The notes under the pieces: generated by a model
Told to the model about the DNA's origin: nothing
Database searches by the model: none
What the model saw: only the letters and a program-made list of their open reading frames with translations
Shown here: piece after piece, positions 18,278 through 26,164 of the stretch
Layout: each line of letters opens with the position of its first letter
Numbering within the stretch: the stretch's first letter is position 1
Position numbers and translations under genes: made by a program
NCBI GenBank assembly: GCA_018399995.1
Contig: JAGYMU010000008.1
Location: 1 to 45,795 of the forward strand
From: Halanaerobiales bacterium
Lineage (GTDB): Bacteria; Bacillota; Halanaerobiia; Halanaerobiales; M55B127
Reading direction: 5' to 3'
Length of the DNA: 45,795 nucleotides

Positions 18278-19033
18278 ATGAAATTTGATATATTAACATT
18301 ATTTCCTGAGATGTTTGCAGGTCCCTTTTCAGATAGTATAATCAAAAAGGCGAGAGAAAATGGTCTTATAGAAATAAATTTAATAGATATTAGAGATTAT
18401 ACTACTGACAAGCATAATACTGCCGATGATTATCCTTATGGTGGCGGGGCTGGTATGGTCTTAAAAGTTGATCCCATTTATTATGCATTAGAGGATATCA
18501 CAGATAATTTTCACAAAAAGGCAAGCAGTATTTTATTAACCCCACGTGGTCAACGCTTAGATCAAAAAATGGTTAAGGAATTTAGTAAAAATAATCATTT
18601 AATATTGATCTGTGGACATTATGAAGGTGTTGATCAGCGTATCACTGATAATTTTATTGATTATGAAATATCTATAGGCGATTATGTGCTGACAGGGGGA
18701 GAAATACCAGCCATGGTAATAGTTGATGCGGTATCTCGTATGTTACCAGATGTTCTGGGCCATGCGGATTCCAAAAAAAATGATTCATACTATAAGGGTA
18801 TTTTAGACCATCCTCATTATACAAGGCCGAGATCTTTTAAAGATATGGAGGTTCCACCAATTCTATTAAGCGGGAATCATCAGTTAATTGATAGATGGAG
18901 AAAAAAAGAGGCCTTGAGGAAAACTTATCTAATGAGGCCTGATTTGTTAAAAAAAACAGAGATGACAGAGCAACAAAAAGAACTACTAGGGGAGATAAAA
19001 GAAGAAATAGAGGGAGAACCAGAAGATGAATAA
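18278..19033 (+). CDS. trmD: tRNA (guanine-37-N1)-methyltransferase
   Basis: SPOUT-fold methylase that makes m1G37 in tRNA and so prevents +1 frameshifting. It is SAM-dependent and works as a homodimer. [13 protein letters not shown] is the family N-terminus. The knot region contains [42 protein letters not shown] and PHYTRP. The 251-aa length is normal. The 3' end overlaps the next gene by 8 nt, indicating tight translational coupling. Confidence 0.96.
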   Translation: MKFDILTLFPEMFAGPFSDSIIKKARENGLIEINLIDIRDYTTDKHNTADDYPYGGGAGMVLKVDPIYYALEDITDNFHKKASSILLTPRGQRLDQKMVKEFSKNNHLILICGHYEGVDQRITDNFIDYEISIGDYVLTGGEIPAMVIVDAVSRMLPDVLGHADSKKNDSYYKGILDHPHYTRPRSFKDMEVPPILLSGNHQLIDRWRKKEALRKTYLMRPDLLKKTEMTEQQKELLGEIKEEIEGEPEDE

Positions 19034-19583
19034 AAATGTATTTATTGCTTTACTACATCACCCTGTTTATAATAAAGACGGTGATATTATCACTACTACG
19101 GTTACCAACTATGACTTACATGATATCTCAAGGGCAGCAAAGACTTATGGTATCCAAAAATATTATGTTGTAAATCAGTTAAAATCACAGCAATCTTTAG
19201 TGAAAAGAATGAGAGATTATTGGACAAGTGGATTTGGCTCTGATTACAACAATACAAGACATCAGGCATTTAAGGTTATGGAGATTAGTGATAAGTTAGA
19301 AGATGTAATTTCGGATATAAAAAAAATGACTGATCAAGAACCTATTTTAGTTACAACAAGTGCCCAGAGCTCTAAAGAGACCATTTCTTATGCAAAAATA
19401 AAAAAGGAAATTAATAAAAATAATAATGCCTATTTAATTATATTTGGTACTGGTTGGGGGTTGAGTAAGGAGATTATCGAGCAATCGGATTATCTTTTAG
19501 AACCAATAACTGGTAATACTAATTATAATCATCTTTCAGTTAGAAGTGCTGCGTCTATTATTTTAGACAGGCTTTTATCCTGA
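19026..19583 (+). CDS. SPOUT-class RNA methyltransferase (TrmD-adjacent family)
   Basis: A 185-aa protein that I place in the small RNA-methyltransferase family often encoded between trmD and rplS in Clostridia and Thermotoga (Methyltrn_RNA_4 type). The N-terminus [40 protein letters not shown] is characteristic. The C-terminal half has knot-like features: [14 protein letters not shown] (SAM-binding glycine turn) and [18 protein letters not shown], which resembles the NHLSVR ending of SPOUT enzymes. The target RNA is unknown. It overlaps trmD by 8 nt. Confidence 0.82.
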   Translation: MNKNVFIALLHHPVYNKDGDIITTTVTNYDLHDISRAAKTYGIQKYYVVNQLKSQQSLVKRMRDYWTSGFGSDYNNTRHQAFKVMEISDKLEDVISDIKKMTDQEPILVTTSAQSSKETISYAKIKKEINKNNNAYLIIFGTGWGLSKEIIEQSDYLLEPITGNTNYNHLSVRSAASIILDRLLS

Positions 19584-19623
19584 ATATATAATTTTAATTA
19601 TAGTTAAGAGAGGAGGTAAAACG

Positions 19624-19965
19624 ATGAATATTATAGATAATATTGATAAAGAAAACATGAGGGACGATATACCTGAATTTATAGCTGGAGATACGGTCAG
19701 CTTAAGAATAAAAGTTGTAGAAGGTGGAAAAGAGAGGTTGCAGCAGTATGAAGGTGTTGTAATATCTCGTAAAGGCGGAGGAGTTAGTGAGACTTTAACT
19801 GTTAGAAAAATTTCACATGGAGTAGGGGTAGAGAGGACCTTCCCCTTACACAGCCCAAAAATTGCAAGTTTTAAAGTAATACGCAAAGGTGATGTAAGCA
19901 GAGCAAAATTATATTACTTAAGAGAAAGAAAGGGTAAAAAAGCTCGTATTAAAGAAAAAAGATAA
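19624..19965 (+). CDS. rplS: 50S ribosomal protein L19
   Basis: Large-subunit protein at the 30S-50S interface. [41 protein letters not shown] and the terminal [15 protein letters not shown] are unmistakable L19 segments. The 113-aa length is complete. GAGGAGGT gives a strong ribosome-binding site. A hairpin with a T-tract follows before rbgA. Confidence 0.97.
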   Translation: MNIIDNIDKENMRDDIPEFIAGDTVSLRIKVVEGGKERLQQYEGVVISRKGGGVSETLTVRKISHGVGVERTFPLHSPKIASFKVIRKGDVSRAKLYYLRERKGKKARIKEKR

Positions 19966-19976
19966 AAAATCATTTT

Positions 19977-20018
19977 AAAGGGTGAAGGCTTAAGTCCGGC
20001 ACCCTTTATTTGTTTTTT
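19977..20018 (+). terminator. Intrinsic terminator/attenuator between rplS and rbgA
   Basis: AAAGGGTG (19977-19984) pairs with CACCCTTT (20000-20007), with an inner GG/CC possible, and is followed by a T-rich tract ending at TTTTTT. rbgA starts only 13 nt later with no visible promoter between, so partial read-through (attenuation) is more likely than a full stop. Confidence 0.75.
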
Positions 20019-20030
20019 GAGGTGAGATAA

Positions 20031-20891
20031 ATGGATATATACCCTGGACATATGGCTAAAGCTAAGCGGGTACTCAAAGAGAGTTTGAAAAATATCGATC
20101 TTGTTGTAGAAGTTTTAGATGCAAGAATTCCTGACAGCAGTTATAATAAAGAAATTAAAGGCATTATAAAAGATAAAGAAAGAATAATTGTATTAAATAA
20201 GAAGGATTTGGCTGAAGAAAAATATACCAACAGCTGGCGGAGTCTAATTAAAAAGAAGCTAAGCTGTATTAAAATAAACTCCCCACAGAAAAAGGGAATA
20301 GAAGATTTGATAGATTTAATGGAACAGATGCAGACTACAATTAACGAAATAAGAGTTGAAAAAGGAATTAAAAAAAGGCCGATCAGGGCAATTGTAATAG
20401 GTATACCCAATGTTGGTAAGTCTGCCCTTATCAATGGAATAGTTAAAAGATCATCTGCCAAGACAGGTAATAAACCCGGTGTAACAAGGGGTAAACAGTG
20501 GATTAAGGTAAAAGAAAATATAGATCTATTGGATATGCCAGGCATACTTTATCCCAAAGCAGAAGACGAAGAAACGGCCTATAAGTTGGTGTTAACAGGT
20601 GCTGTTGAATTAAAGAAAGTTGATGCTGAAACTGCGGGATATCAGTTATTGAAATTATTAAAAAATCTGAACAGATTAAAACGAGTTATAAATTACTACA
20701 ATATTAAGACAGATTCATCAGTACACCCCTATGATATTTTAGCTGAAATAGGTAAAAAGAGAGGCTGTTTAATGAGTGGTGGGAAAATAGATCGAAATAG
20801 AACGGCTCAGATTCTTATAAATGATTTTCAAAAAGGTTTTCTAGGTAGGATCACACTTGAGCGCCCGGAAAGTGATCATTATGAATTTTGA
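20031..20891 (+). CDS. rbgA: Ribosome biogenesis GTPase YlqF/RbgA
   Basis: Circularly permuted GTPase needed for late 50S assembly. The permutation is visible: the G4 motif NKKD (in VLNKKDLAEE, about 57-60) comes before G1 GIPNVGKSALING (about 125-137) and G3 DMPG. YPGHMAKAKR at the N-terminus and the C-terminal ANTAR-like domain fit RbgA. The 286-aa length is standard. GAGGTGAG precedes the ATG. It ends 11 nt inside rnhB, matching the usual rplS-rbgA-rnhB order. Confidence 0.93.
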   Translation: MDIYPGHMAKAKRVLKESLKNIDLVVEVLDARIPDSSYNKEIKGIIKDKERIIVLNKKDLAEEKYTNSWRSLIKKKLSCIKINSPQKKGIEDLIDLMEQMQTTINEIRVEKGIKKRPIRAIVIGIPNVGKSALINGIVKRSSAKTGNKPGVTRGKQWIKVKENIDLLDMPGILYPKAEDEETAYKLVLTGAVELKKVDAETAGYQLLKLLKNLNRLKRVINYYNIKTDSSVHPYDILAEIGKKRGCLMSGGKIDRNRTAQILINDFQKGFLGRITLERPESDHYEF

Positions 20892-21672
20892 AAGAATGAC
20901 GATCAACGAGATAAATAATTTTGTTGAAGGATTTAATGAGATAGAAAAAATAGAAATTGATATTATAAAGAAACTTTCTGCTGACCACCGCAAGGGTGTA
21001 AAGAAAATTGCTCAAAAAATAATGCGTGCCAAAAAAAAGAAAAAAGCTCAAAAGGATAATTGGCATAAACAGAATGAAATTATTTATCAACTACAAAAAA
21101 ATGGATTTCAAATGATTGCTGGTATAGATGAGGCAGGTCGTGGTCCTTTGGCAGGTCCAGTAGTATCTTCTGCTGTAATCCTGGATTTAAATAAACCCAT
21201 ATTAGGTTTAACGGATTCCAAAAAATTGAGTTCAACAGCACGTGAAAAGCTCTTTAAAATCATATTTGAAAAAGCGAGAGTTGGTATTGGTATTGTTAGT
21301 AATACTATTATTGATCGTTTAAACATTCATCAGGCAACCTTTTTGGCGATGAGAAGGGCAGTGGAAGACCTGCAGCTAAGCCCGGGTTTTTTATTGATTG
21401 ACGGTGGCTATACTATACCCGATATTGATTATAAACAGAGGGCTATTGTAGGAGGAGATCTAAAAGTTAATGCAATTAGTGCAGCTTCGATTATTGCCAA
21501 AGTAACCAGGGATCGCATAATGGATGAATTACATAGTAGTTATCCTTCTTATAATTTTTTAAGTAATAAGGGGTATGGAACACAAGAACACATTGAAGCC
21601 ATTAAGGATATCGGGCCCTGCCCTTTACATAGGTTTTCTTATAAGATAGTTAAAGAGAATAAAGAAAAGTGA
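20881..21672 (+). CDS. rnhB: Ribonuclease HII
   Basis: Cleaves the RNA strand of RNA-DNA hybrids, including single ribonucleotides in DNA. IAGIDEAGRGPLAGPVV holds the first acidic pair (Asp83/Glu84 from this start); LTDSKKL and LLIDGGY carry the other catalytic Asp residues. The ~75-residue basic N-terminal extension is usual for Firmicutes RnhB. The track starts at TTG 20857; I prefer ATG 20881, 6 nt after GGAAAGTG (263 aa). ATG 20896 is a further option. The gene overlaps rbgA by 11 nt. Confidence 0.92.
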   Translation: MNFERMTINEINNFVEGFNEIEKIEIDIIKKLSADHRKGVKKIAQKIMRAKKKKKAQKDNWHKQNEIIYQLQKNGFQMIAGIDEAGRGPLAGPVVSSAVILDLNKPILGLTDSKKLSSTAREKLFKIIFEKARVGIGIVSNTIIDRLNIHQATFLAMRRAVEDLQLSPGFLLIDGGYTIPDIDYKQRAIVGGDLKVNAISAASIIAKVTRDRIMDELHSSYPSYNFLSNKGYGTQEHIEAIKDIGPCPLHRFSYKIVKENKEK

Positions 21673-21681
21673 GTGGTAGTA

Positions 21682-22149
21682 ATGAAGGCAAAACATCTAA
21701 CAAGAGCAGCCCTGATAGCGGGCTTATATGTAATAATCACATATATTTTATCTCCCATCAGTTTTGGGCCCATACAGTTTAGGGTTTCAGAGGCATTAAC
21801 TGTTTTGCCCATACTATATCCCGAAGCTATCCCGGCCCTATTTATCGGCGTTTTTCTTTCCAATATTATTGGAGGTTTAGGTATGGTTGATATACTGGGC
21901 GGGAGTCTTGTAACTCTTTTAGCTGCTTATGGGACTTACTATTTTAGAGATTCTTTTATTGCGTATCTCAGTCCAATTTTACTAAATGGATTACTTATTA
22001 GTATCTATCTGCATTTACTTTTTGCTATACCCTATTGGTTAACTGTAATTCAAATATCTATTAGTGAAGCGGTCGTGGTTTTATTTTTAGGCTATCCTTT
22101 AATACGGGTATTAAAAAAGAGGCGAGCCTCCCGTAAACAAATTCGGTAA
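21682..22149 (+). CDS. queT: QueT-family ECF transporter substrate-binding subunit
   Basis: A 155-aa protein with five or six membrane helices that matches the QueT family (predicted S component for uptake of a queuosine precursor through an energy-coupling-factor transporter). Family-like segments are LTRAALIAGLYVIITY, GPIQFRVSEALTVLPIL and FIGVFLSNIIGGLGMVDILGGSLVTLLAAY. No ATPase or T subunit is nearby, as is normal for group II ECF systems. ATG 21682 is preferred to GTG 21673. It follows rnhB closely and no preQ1 riboswitch is visible. queG, acting late in queuosine synthesis, lies at 33368. Confidence 0.82.
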   Translation: MKAKHLTRAALIAGLYVIITYILSPISFGPIQFRVSEALTVLPILYPEAIPALFIGVFLSNIIGGLGMVDILGGSLVTLLAAYGTYYFRDSFIAYLSPILLNGLLISIYLHLLFAIPYWLTVIQISISEAVVVLFLGYPLIRVLKKRRASRKQIR

Positions 22150-22152
22150 ATC

Positions 22153-22181
22153 TTGCATTAGATATTAAATTAAGTTATAAT
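22153..22181 (+). promoter_or_regulatory. Promoter cut off from its downstream region by an IS
   Basis: TTGCAT at 22153-22158, 17-bp spacer, TATAAT at 22176-22181. The expected start of transcription near 22188 is about 60 bp before the insertion site at 22239-22246, so any transcript now runs into the insertion sequence, antisense to its transposase. Confidence 0.6.
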
Positions 22182-22238
22182 TTAAATATACATAAAACAC
22201 ATATATTTTAATCGTTTTAAGGATTTTGTTAACCGGAT

Positions 22239-22246
22239 TTATATGT
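22239..22246. repeat. Left 8-bp target duplication of the IS
   Basis: TTATATGT directly abuts the left terminal inverted repeat and is identical to the 8 bases after the right repeat (23597-23604). Confidence 0.93.
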
Positions 22247-23596
22247 GGTTCTTCTCGTTTTCAGTTGGTACAAAATTATTCTAATTTCCTGGATAACACT
22301 GTTTTACCTTAAGTTTGAAGTAGTTTAAATCATGATAACCAAAAGCAGTTCTTTTTATTTCTTTAATTTTATTGTTTACACCCTCTAATTTTGAAGTATG
22401 AATTGGATGAATTGCATAACTAACAATACCATACCAGTGTTTATTTAATTTCTTAGCAAATTTTTTTAAAGGTTTAATACTTGAATCCTTTAGTTTATTG
22501 ATATATTTATCTAAAGCTTTTTTGATTTCCATAGGACTTTGATATTCAAATAATTCTTTAAGTTTATCCCTTAAAATATATGCTAATGAAAGATTCTCGT
22601 TTATTTCTAATAGTTTTTGGAGTTTATCTACTTCTTTTTCTTTTAGATTTTCTCTATTTTTTAAAAGTAACCATCTGCTGCCTTTATATATTTTGTATTC
22701 AGGATTATCTTTTGACTTATTTCGCTGTTCAGCTCGTCTTAGTTTATCAATTACATCTCTATTATAGCTTGCTACTAAATGATATTTATCAAATACTATT
22801 AAAGACTGAGGACAATGTTCACGGACAGCTTTAATGAAAGGATCCCACATATCCATCGCAATAGCTTTAATTTGGTTTAGTTTTTCCTGTGGCATTTTTT
22901 TAAAAAAATCATTTAGGGTATCAGCTTTACGTCCTTTTCCCATCCAGATTACACGACCGGTCTTGAAATCTAATACTACAGTTAAATATTTATGATATTT
23001 GCCAAAAGAAACTTCATCTACTGCAAGCAAACCCGAATGAGAATAATTGGTTTCTCCAAATTCTTTTTTTAGAAACTTCTCATGTATCTTTTTTACTGTT
23101 TCCCAGTGTAAATTAAGATGTTCTGCTACTTCTTTTACAGTCATATGTTTACAGAGTTCATGAACATATTGGGCTAATCTATTAGTAACTTGGTGACCAC
23201 CAGGAGAAGTAACACCTGTTTTTTCAACCTTTATGCCACAATTAGGACAAACAATCTTTCTATAATGAAGGATCACTTTACATTGAACTCCTAAAATATC
23301 AAGGTCTCTTATTGTTCGTTCATGCCAGGAATGTATACCTTCAGCTTTACTTCCACATTCATGACAGATGGGAGTAAATCTTTTATCAGGTGTCAAGACT
23401 ACAAAATACACAGAACCAAGACCAGGTTCTTCAATTTTAAAGAATTTCTTAATCTTAACTCGGCGAAAGGGGAATAAAGATGATATATTACAATTAGACA
23501 TTGGCAAGACCTCCTTTTTTTAATTGTTTCTATTTAAATTATTTGAGGTCGTTTGTCAATATCCTTTCTTACTACCAACGATTTGCGAGGAGAACC
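22247..23596 (-). mobile_element. ISL3-family insertion sequence, complete
   Basis: The element is 1350 bp. The left terminal repeat GGTTCTTCTCGTTTTCAGTTGGTA (22247-22270) matches the reverse complement of the right one (23573-23596) at 17 of 24 positions, with perfect outer GGTTCT and inner GTTGGTA blocks. Identical 8-bp duplications TTATATGT flank it on both sides, the duplication length known for ISL3. The single transposase gene is intact and on the - strand. Everything points to a recent, possibly still active insertion. Confidence 0.95.
22281..23501 (-). CDS. ISL3-family transposase
   Basis: DDE transposase of 406 aa. An N-terminal zinc-binding region has two CxxC pairs (CHECGS and CPNCG), followed by a helix-turn-helix (MTVKEVAEHLNLHWETVKKI). 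The catalytic core shows the acidic residues in LLAVDEVSFGKYHKYLTVV and IKAIAMDMWDPF, with the late Glu in SKLEGVNNKIKEIKR, the ISL3 signature. The track starts at a TTG at 23507; GGAGG is 8 nt before the ATG at 23501 (MSNCNISS), which is preferred. No frameshift or stop interrupts it. Confidence 0.95.
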   Translation of the reverse strand: MSNCNISSLFPFRRVKIKKFFKIEEPGLGSVYFVVLTPDKRFTPICHECGSKAEGIHSWHERTIRDLDILGVQCKVILHYRKIVCPNCGIKVEKTGVTSPGGHQVTNRLAQYVHELCKHMTVKEVAEHLNLHWETVKKIHEKFLKKEFGETNYSHSGLLAVDEVSFGKYHKYLTVVLDFKTGRVIWMGKGRKADTLNDFFKKMPQEKLNQIKAIAMDMWDPFIKAVREHCPQSLIVFDKYHLVASYNRDVIDKLRRAEQRNKSKDNPEYKIYKGSRWLLLKNRENLKEKEVDKLQKLLEINENLSLAYILRDKLKELFEYQSPMEIKKALDKYINKLKDSSIKPLKKFAKKLNKHWYGIVSYAIHPIHTSKLEGVNNKIKEIKRTAFGYHDLNYFKLKVKQCYPGN

Positions 23597-23604
23597 TTAT
23601 ATGT
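23597..23604. repeat. Right 8-bp target duplication of the IS
   Basis: TTATATGT, identical to 22239-22246, immediately follows the right terminal repeat. Confidence 0.93.
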
Positions 23605-23999
23605 TTTTTAAAAAAGGTAGACCATGGTTATATAGATTTAAATATTTCAGAGAATAAAAACTAAATTTACTGTTAAAATTAGATAAAGATGTGATTAATG
23701 GTCCTTAAATAGGTTAATATTTTAATTGTGTTTTTTTTAGTTTTGTTTGTGAAGAAAGGCGTCAAAGAACAGACTTTTAAATAAAGGAAGTTAATAAATG
23801 GAAATAAGTAGGTAAATCAAGCTGTAATGGTCTATGGTTTACAATAAATTCTTATATAGAACTCTTAATTGGGAGCAGATGGTTAATAAAGCAAATAACT
23901 TATAATAAAATTTATTATGTGTCATGAGTTCTATTATTATAACTCATGACATCTTTTTATCTAAATTAATCTTATTTTAGCTCAGGGGGTATTGATCAA
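23605..23999. other. Non-coding stretch between IS and cysteine-motif gene
   Basis: A 395-bp AT-rich gap with no credible ORF on either strand. It ends in a strong terminator at 23920. TAGACCAT near 23625 and ATGGTCTA near 23828 are 8-bp complements that could pair over ~200 nt. It lacks the conserved blocks of RNase P RNA, tmRNA or SRP RNA. If the IS is removed, it continues from the promoter at 22153 as a ~410-nt leader. Confidence 0.5.
23920..23957 (+). terminator. Strong intrinsic terminator or attenuator
   Basis: TGTCATGAGTT (23920-23930) pairs perfectly with AACTCATGACA (23941-23951), 11 bp with a 10-nt loop, followed by TCTTTTT. It ends about 43 bp before the next gene with no promoter visible between, so it either stops upstream transcription or acts as an attenuator for that gene. 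Confidence 0.82.
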
Positions 24000-24305
24000 A
24001 TGAGTTTTTTTGATAAGATAAAAAAATATTTTACTCCATCTTCTGATGACAAAATAGTTAGCGTATATCTACAGGATGAAAAATGTGGTAATAAGATGAA
24101 GGTTGTTTTGAGAAAAGGCTATGATATACAGCGGGTCTACAAAGAAAATATAAAAGCTAAATTTCAGATTAGTAAGGTAATTGTTTGTGATAAATGTTAT
24201 AATAATATTATGATAGATATTAAATTTGATAAAAATTATAATATCATTTCTAAAAATATTGAAAATGGAAAATTCATATCTAAAGAAGAATTTTTAGATC
24301 AGTAA
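24000..24305 (+). CDS. Small conserved-looking protein with C...CxxC motif, function unknown
   Basis: I do not recognise this 101-aa protein with confidence. It begins with a short basic helix (MSFFDKIKKYF). Three cysteines are placed like a metal site: Cys29 in DEKCGNKMKV and Cys63/Cys66 in VIVCDKCYNN. Between them, VVLRKGYDIQRVY is a well-ordered strand-like block. This could be a small zinc-ribbon or rubredoxin-like fold with one ligand missing or supplied by a partner; that is inference. The ATG follows CAGGGGGT. It is 8 nt ahead of the pgsA ORF and probably co-transcribed with it. A terminator sits just upstream. Confidence 0.75.
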   Translation: MSFFDKIKKYFTPSSDDKIVSVYLQDEKCGNKMKVVLRKGYDIQRVYKENIKAKFQISKVIVCDKCYNNIMIDIKFDKNYNIISKNIENGKFISKEEFLDQ

Positions 24306-24325
24306 ACCTATTTATGGAGGTACTT

Positions 24326-24835
24326 ATGCGGTTAAATTATCCTAATACGTTAACAATTGTCAGATTATTATTAATACCTGTCTACCTTTATTTTTTCTTA
24401 AAGGGAGAATATATTATTAGTGGTATATTTTTTTCAATATCAGGGCTGACAGATTTTATGGATGGGTATCTGGCTAGAAAATATAATATGGTTACAGATT
24501 TAGGTAAGATACTTGATCCTTTAGCTGATAAGTTGACTTTGATTAGTATTCTAGCTGTTTTAATCTATACTAATTTAATACCAAGGGTAATATCAGTGAC
24601 ATTGCTAATAAGGGAGTTGCTGGTTCTACTTGGTTCAGGGATTATGTATTCCATGGGCAAAAAGCTTCTCTCTCCCACTTTATTAGGTAAGTTATCTGTA
24701 TTTTTATTGTATGTGGCTATAGCTGCCTATTTATTAAATTTCCAGTTTATAAATATGGTATTATTATATATCGTAATTCCAATTAATATCATCTCTGCTC
24801 TAGATTATATTAGAAATGGCTTTAAAAAAATATAA
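24326..24835 (+). CDS. pgsA: CDP-diacylglycerol-glycerol-3-phosphate 3-phosphatidyltransferase
   Basis: Integral membrane enzyme that makes phosphatidylglycerophosphate from CDP-diacylglycerol and glycerol-3-phosphate, the committed step to phosphatidylglycerol. The CDP-alcohol phosphotransferase motif is intact: DFMDGYLARKYNMVTDLGKILDPLADK fits D-G-x2-A-R-x8-G-x3-D-x3-D. NYPNTLTIVRLLLIPVY is the PgsA N-terminus. The track starts at ATG 24314, but GGAGG at 24316-24320 is the ribosome-binding site for ATG 24326 (MRLNYPNTLT), giving 169 aa with about five membrane helices. Confidence 0.92.
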   Translation: MRLNYPNTLTIVRLLLIPVYLYFFLKGEYIISGIFFSISGLTDFMDGYLARKYNMVTDLGKILDPLADKLTLISILAVLIYTNLIPRVISVTLLIRELLVLLGSGIMYSMGKKLLSPTLLGKLSVFLLYVAIAAYLLNFQFINMVLLYIVIPINIISALDYIRNGFKKI

Positions 24836-24855
24836 TGAGAATAAGGGGATAGATT

Positions 24856-26148
24856 ATGAGAATATTGTTAAAAGATATAAAAAAAATATATAGTCCTGAA
24901 GCTGATCTTGACCAATATAAGCATATTATTATTGATGGCAATAAAATAGAAAGTTTAGTAAAAAAGGATGCTTTAAAAATTAATAACTTTGACAAAGTTA
25001 TTAATTGTAAGGATATGGTGGCATTACCAGGATTGATCAACACTCATACCCATAGTTCAATGTCACTGCTCAGGGGGTATGCTGATGACTATGATCTTGA
25101 CAGATGGTTAAAAGAGAAAATTTGGCCAGCTGAAGCTAAGCTAACAAAAAAAGACATATACTGGGGAGCCAAATTATCTATTTTAGAGATGGTAAGAACA
25201 GGTACAACTACCTTTGCTGATATGTATTTTAAGATGGATAAAGTTGCTGAAGCTGTTTCTGAAACAGGGATTAGAGCTGTATTGAGTGAAGGTTTGATTG
25301 AGGATAATGACGGAAAGCAGGGTTTTAATGATGCAGTTGATTTTTGTCTACGCTGGCAAAATGAGGCTAAAGGAAGGATAAAAACCTGTCTTGGTCCCCA
25401 CTCCGCTTATTCCTGCAGCCCTGATTATCTGAAATTAATTAGAGATAAAGCCCTCCAGCATAATCTATTGATCAATATTCATATTAGTGAAACGAAAGAT
25501 GAAGTAGATATGATGCAAAGAGAACATGGTTTAACTACAGTTGGTTTATTAGAAAAAATAGATTTTTTTAAAACAAAAGTCATTGCTCCTCATTGTGTTC
25601 ATTTAAACGATAAGGATATTGATCTCTTAAAAAAACATAAGGTAGGTGTTGTATATAATCCGATGAGTAATATGAAATTGGGTAGTGGAATTGCCCCTAT
25701 ACATAAATTATTAAAAAAGGGGATCAATGTTTCTTATGGAACTGATGGAGCAGCCAGCAATAATAATCTTGACCTTATTGAAGAAGCCAGGCTTGGTTCT
25801 TATTTACAGAAGGTTGCTTTAAATAATCCCCAGGCACTTCCAATTGAGGATACTTTAAAGATGTTGACTTTAAATGGAGCAAAAAACTTAGGTATTTATA
25901 ATTTAGGCGAAATTAAACAGGGTTATCTGGCTGATATAATTTTAGTCAACATTGAAAACAACGCACATAATTATCCTTCATATAATCATCTTTCTAATAT
26001 ATTTTATGCGTCAAATGGGAGCGATGTGGACACAGTCATTATCAATGGTAAAGTTGTTATGGAGAATAGGGAAATGAATATGATTGATGAAAAAGAAGTC
26101 TACCATAAAGTTGAAAAACTGACAGAGAAATATCACGAAAATTTTTAG
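24856..26148 (+). CDS. mtaD: 5-methylthioadenosine/S-adenosylhomocysteine deaminase
   Basis: Amidohydrolase-superfamily metalloenzyme that deaminates MTA and SAH to their inosine forms. HTH at 64-66 (NTHTHSSMSLLRGYADD) gives the first metal ligands; further ligands are in LGPHSAYSCSP, INIHISET, APHCVHL and the Asp of SYGTDGAASNN. The 430-aa length fits MtaD. Other related deaminases (guanine, N-isopropylammelide) differ in these blocks. AAGGGGATAG precedes the ATG. The purine phosphorylase at 1634 could in principle act on related nucleosides, but they are not in one operon. Confidence 0.88.
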   Translation: MRILLKDIKKIYSPEADLDQYKHIIIDGNKIESLVKKDALKINNFDKVINCKDMVALPGLINTHTHSSMSLLRGYADDYDLDRWLKEKIWPAEAKLTKKDIYWGAKLSILEMVRTGTTTFADMYFKMDKVAEAVSETGIRAVLSEGLIEDNDGKQGFNDAVDFCLRWQNEAKGRIKTCLGPHSAYSCSPDYLKLIRDKALQHNLLINIHISETKDEVDMMQREHGLTTVGLLEKIDFFKTKVIAPHCVHLNDKDIDLLKKHKVGVVYNPMSNMKLGSGIAPIHKLLKKGINVSYGTDGAASNNNLDLIEEARLGSYLQKVALNNPQALPIEDTLKMLTLNGAKNLGIYNLGEIKQGYLADIILVNIENNAHNYPSYNHLSNIFYASNGSDVDTVIINGKVVMENREMNMIDEKEVYHKVEKLTEKYHENF

Positions 26149-26164
26149 AGGGGAGTGTTAAATT

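Noticed and set aside
22580-22834. 84-aa plus-strand ORF inside the IS
   Set aside because: It is antisense to the intact transposase. Its leucine-rich sequence reflects the lysine codons of the opposite strand, and it has no ribosome-binding site.
23605-23958. RNase P RNA, tmRNA or 6S RNA in the gap after the IS
   Set aside because: The promoter-terminator layout and size prompted the check, but none of the conserved blocks (for example the RNase P GAGGAAAGUC core or the tRNA-like tmRNA ends) is present and the sequence is very AT-rich.
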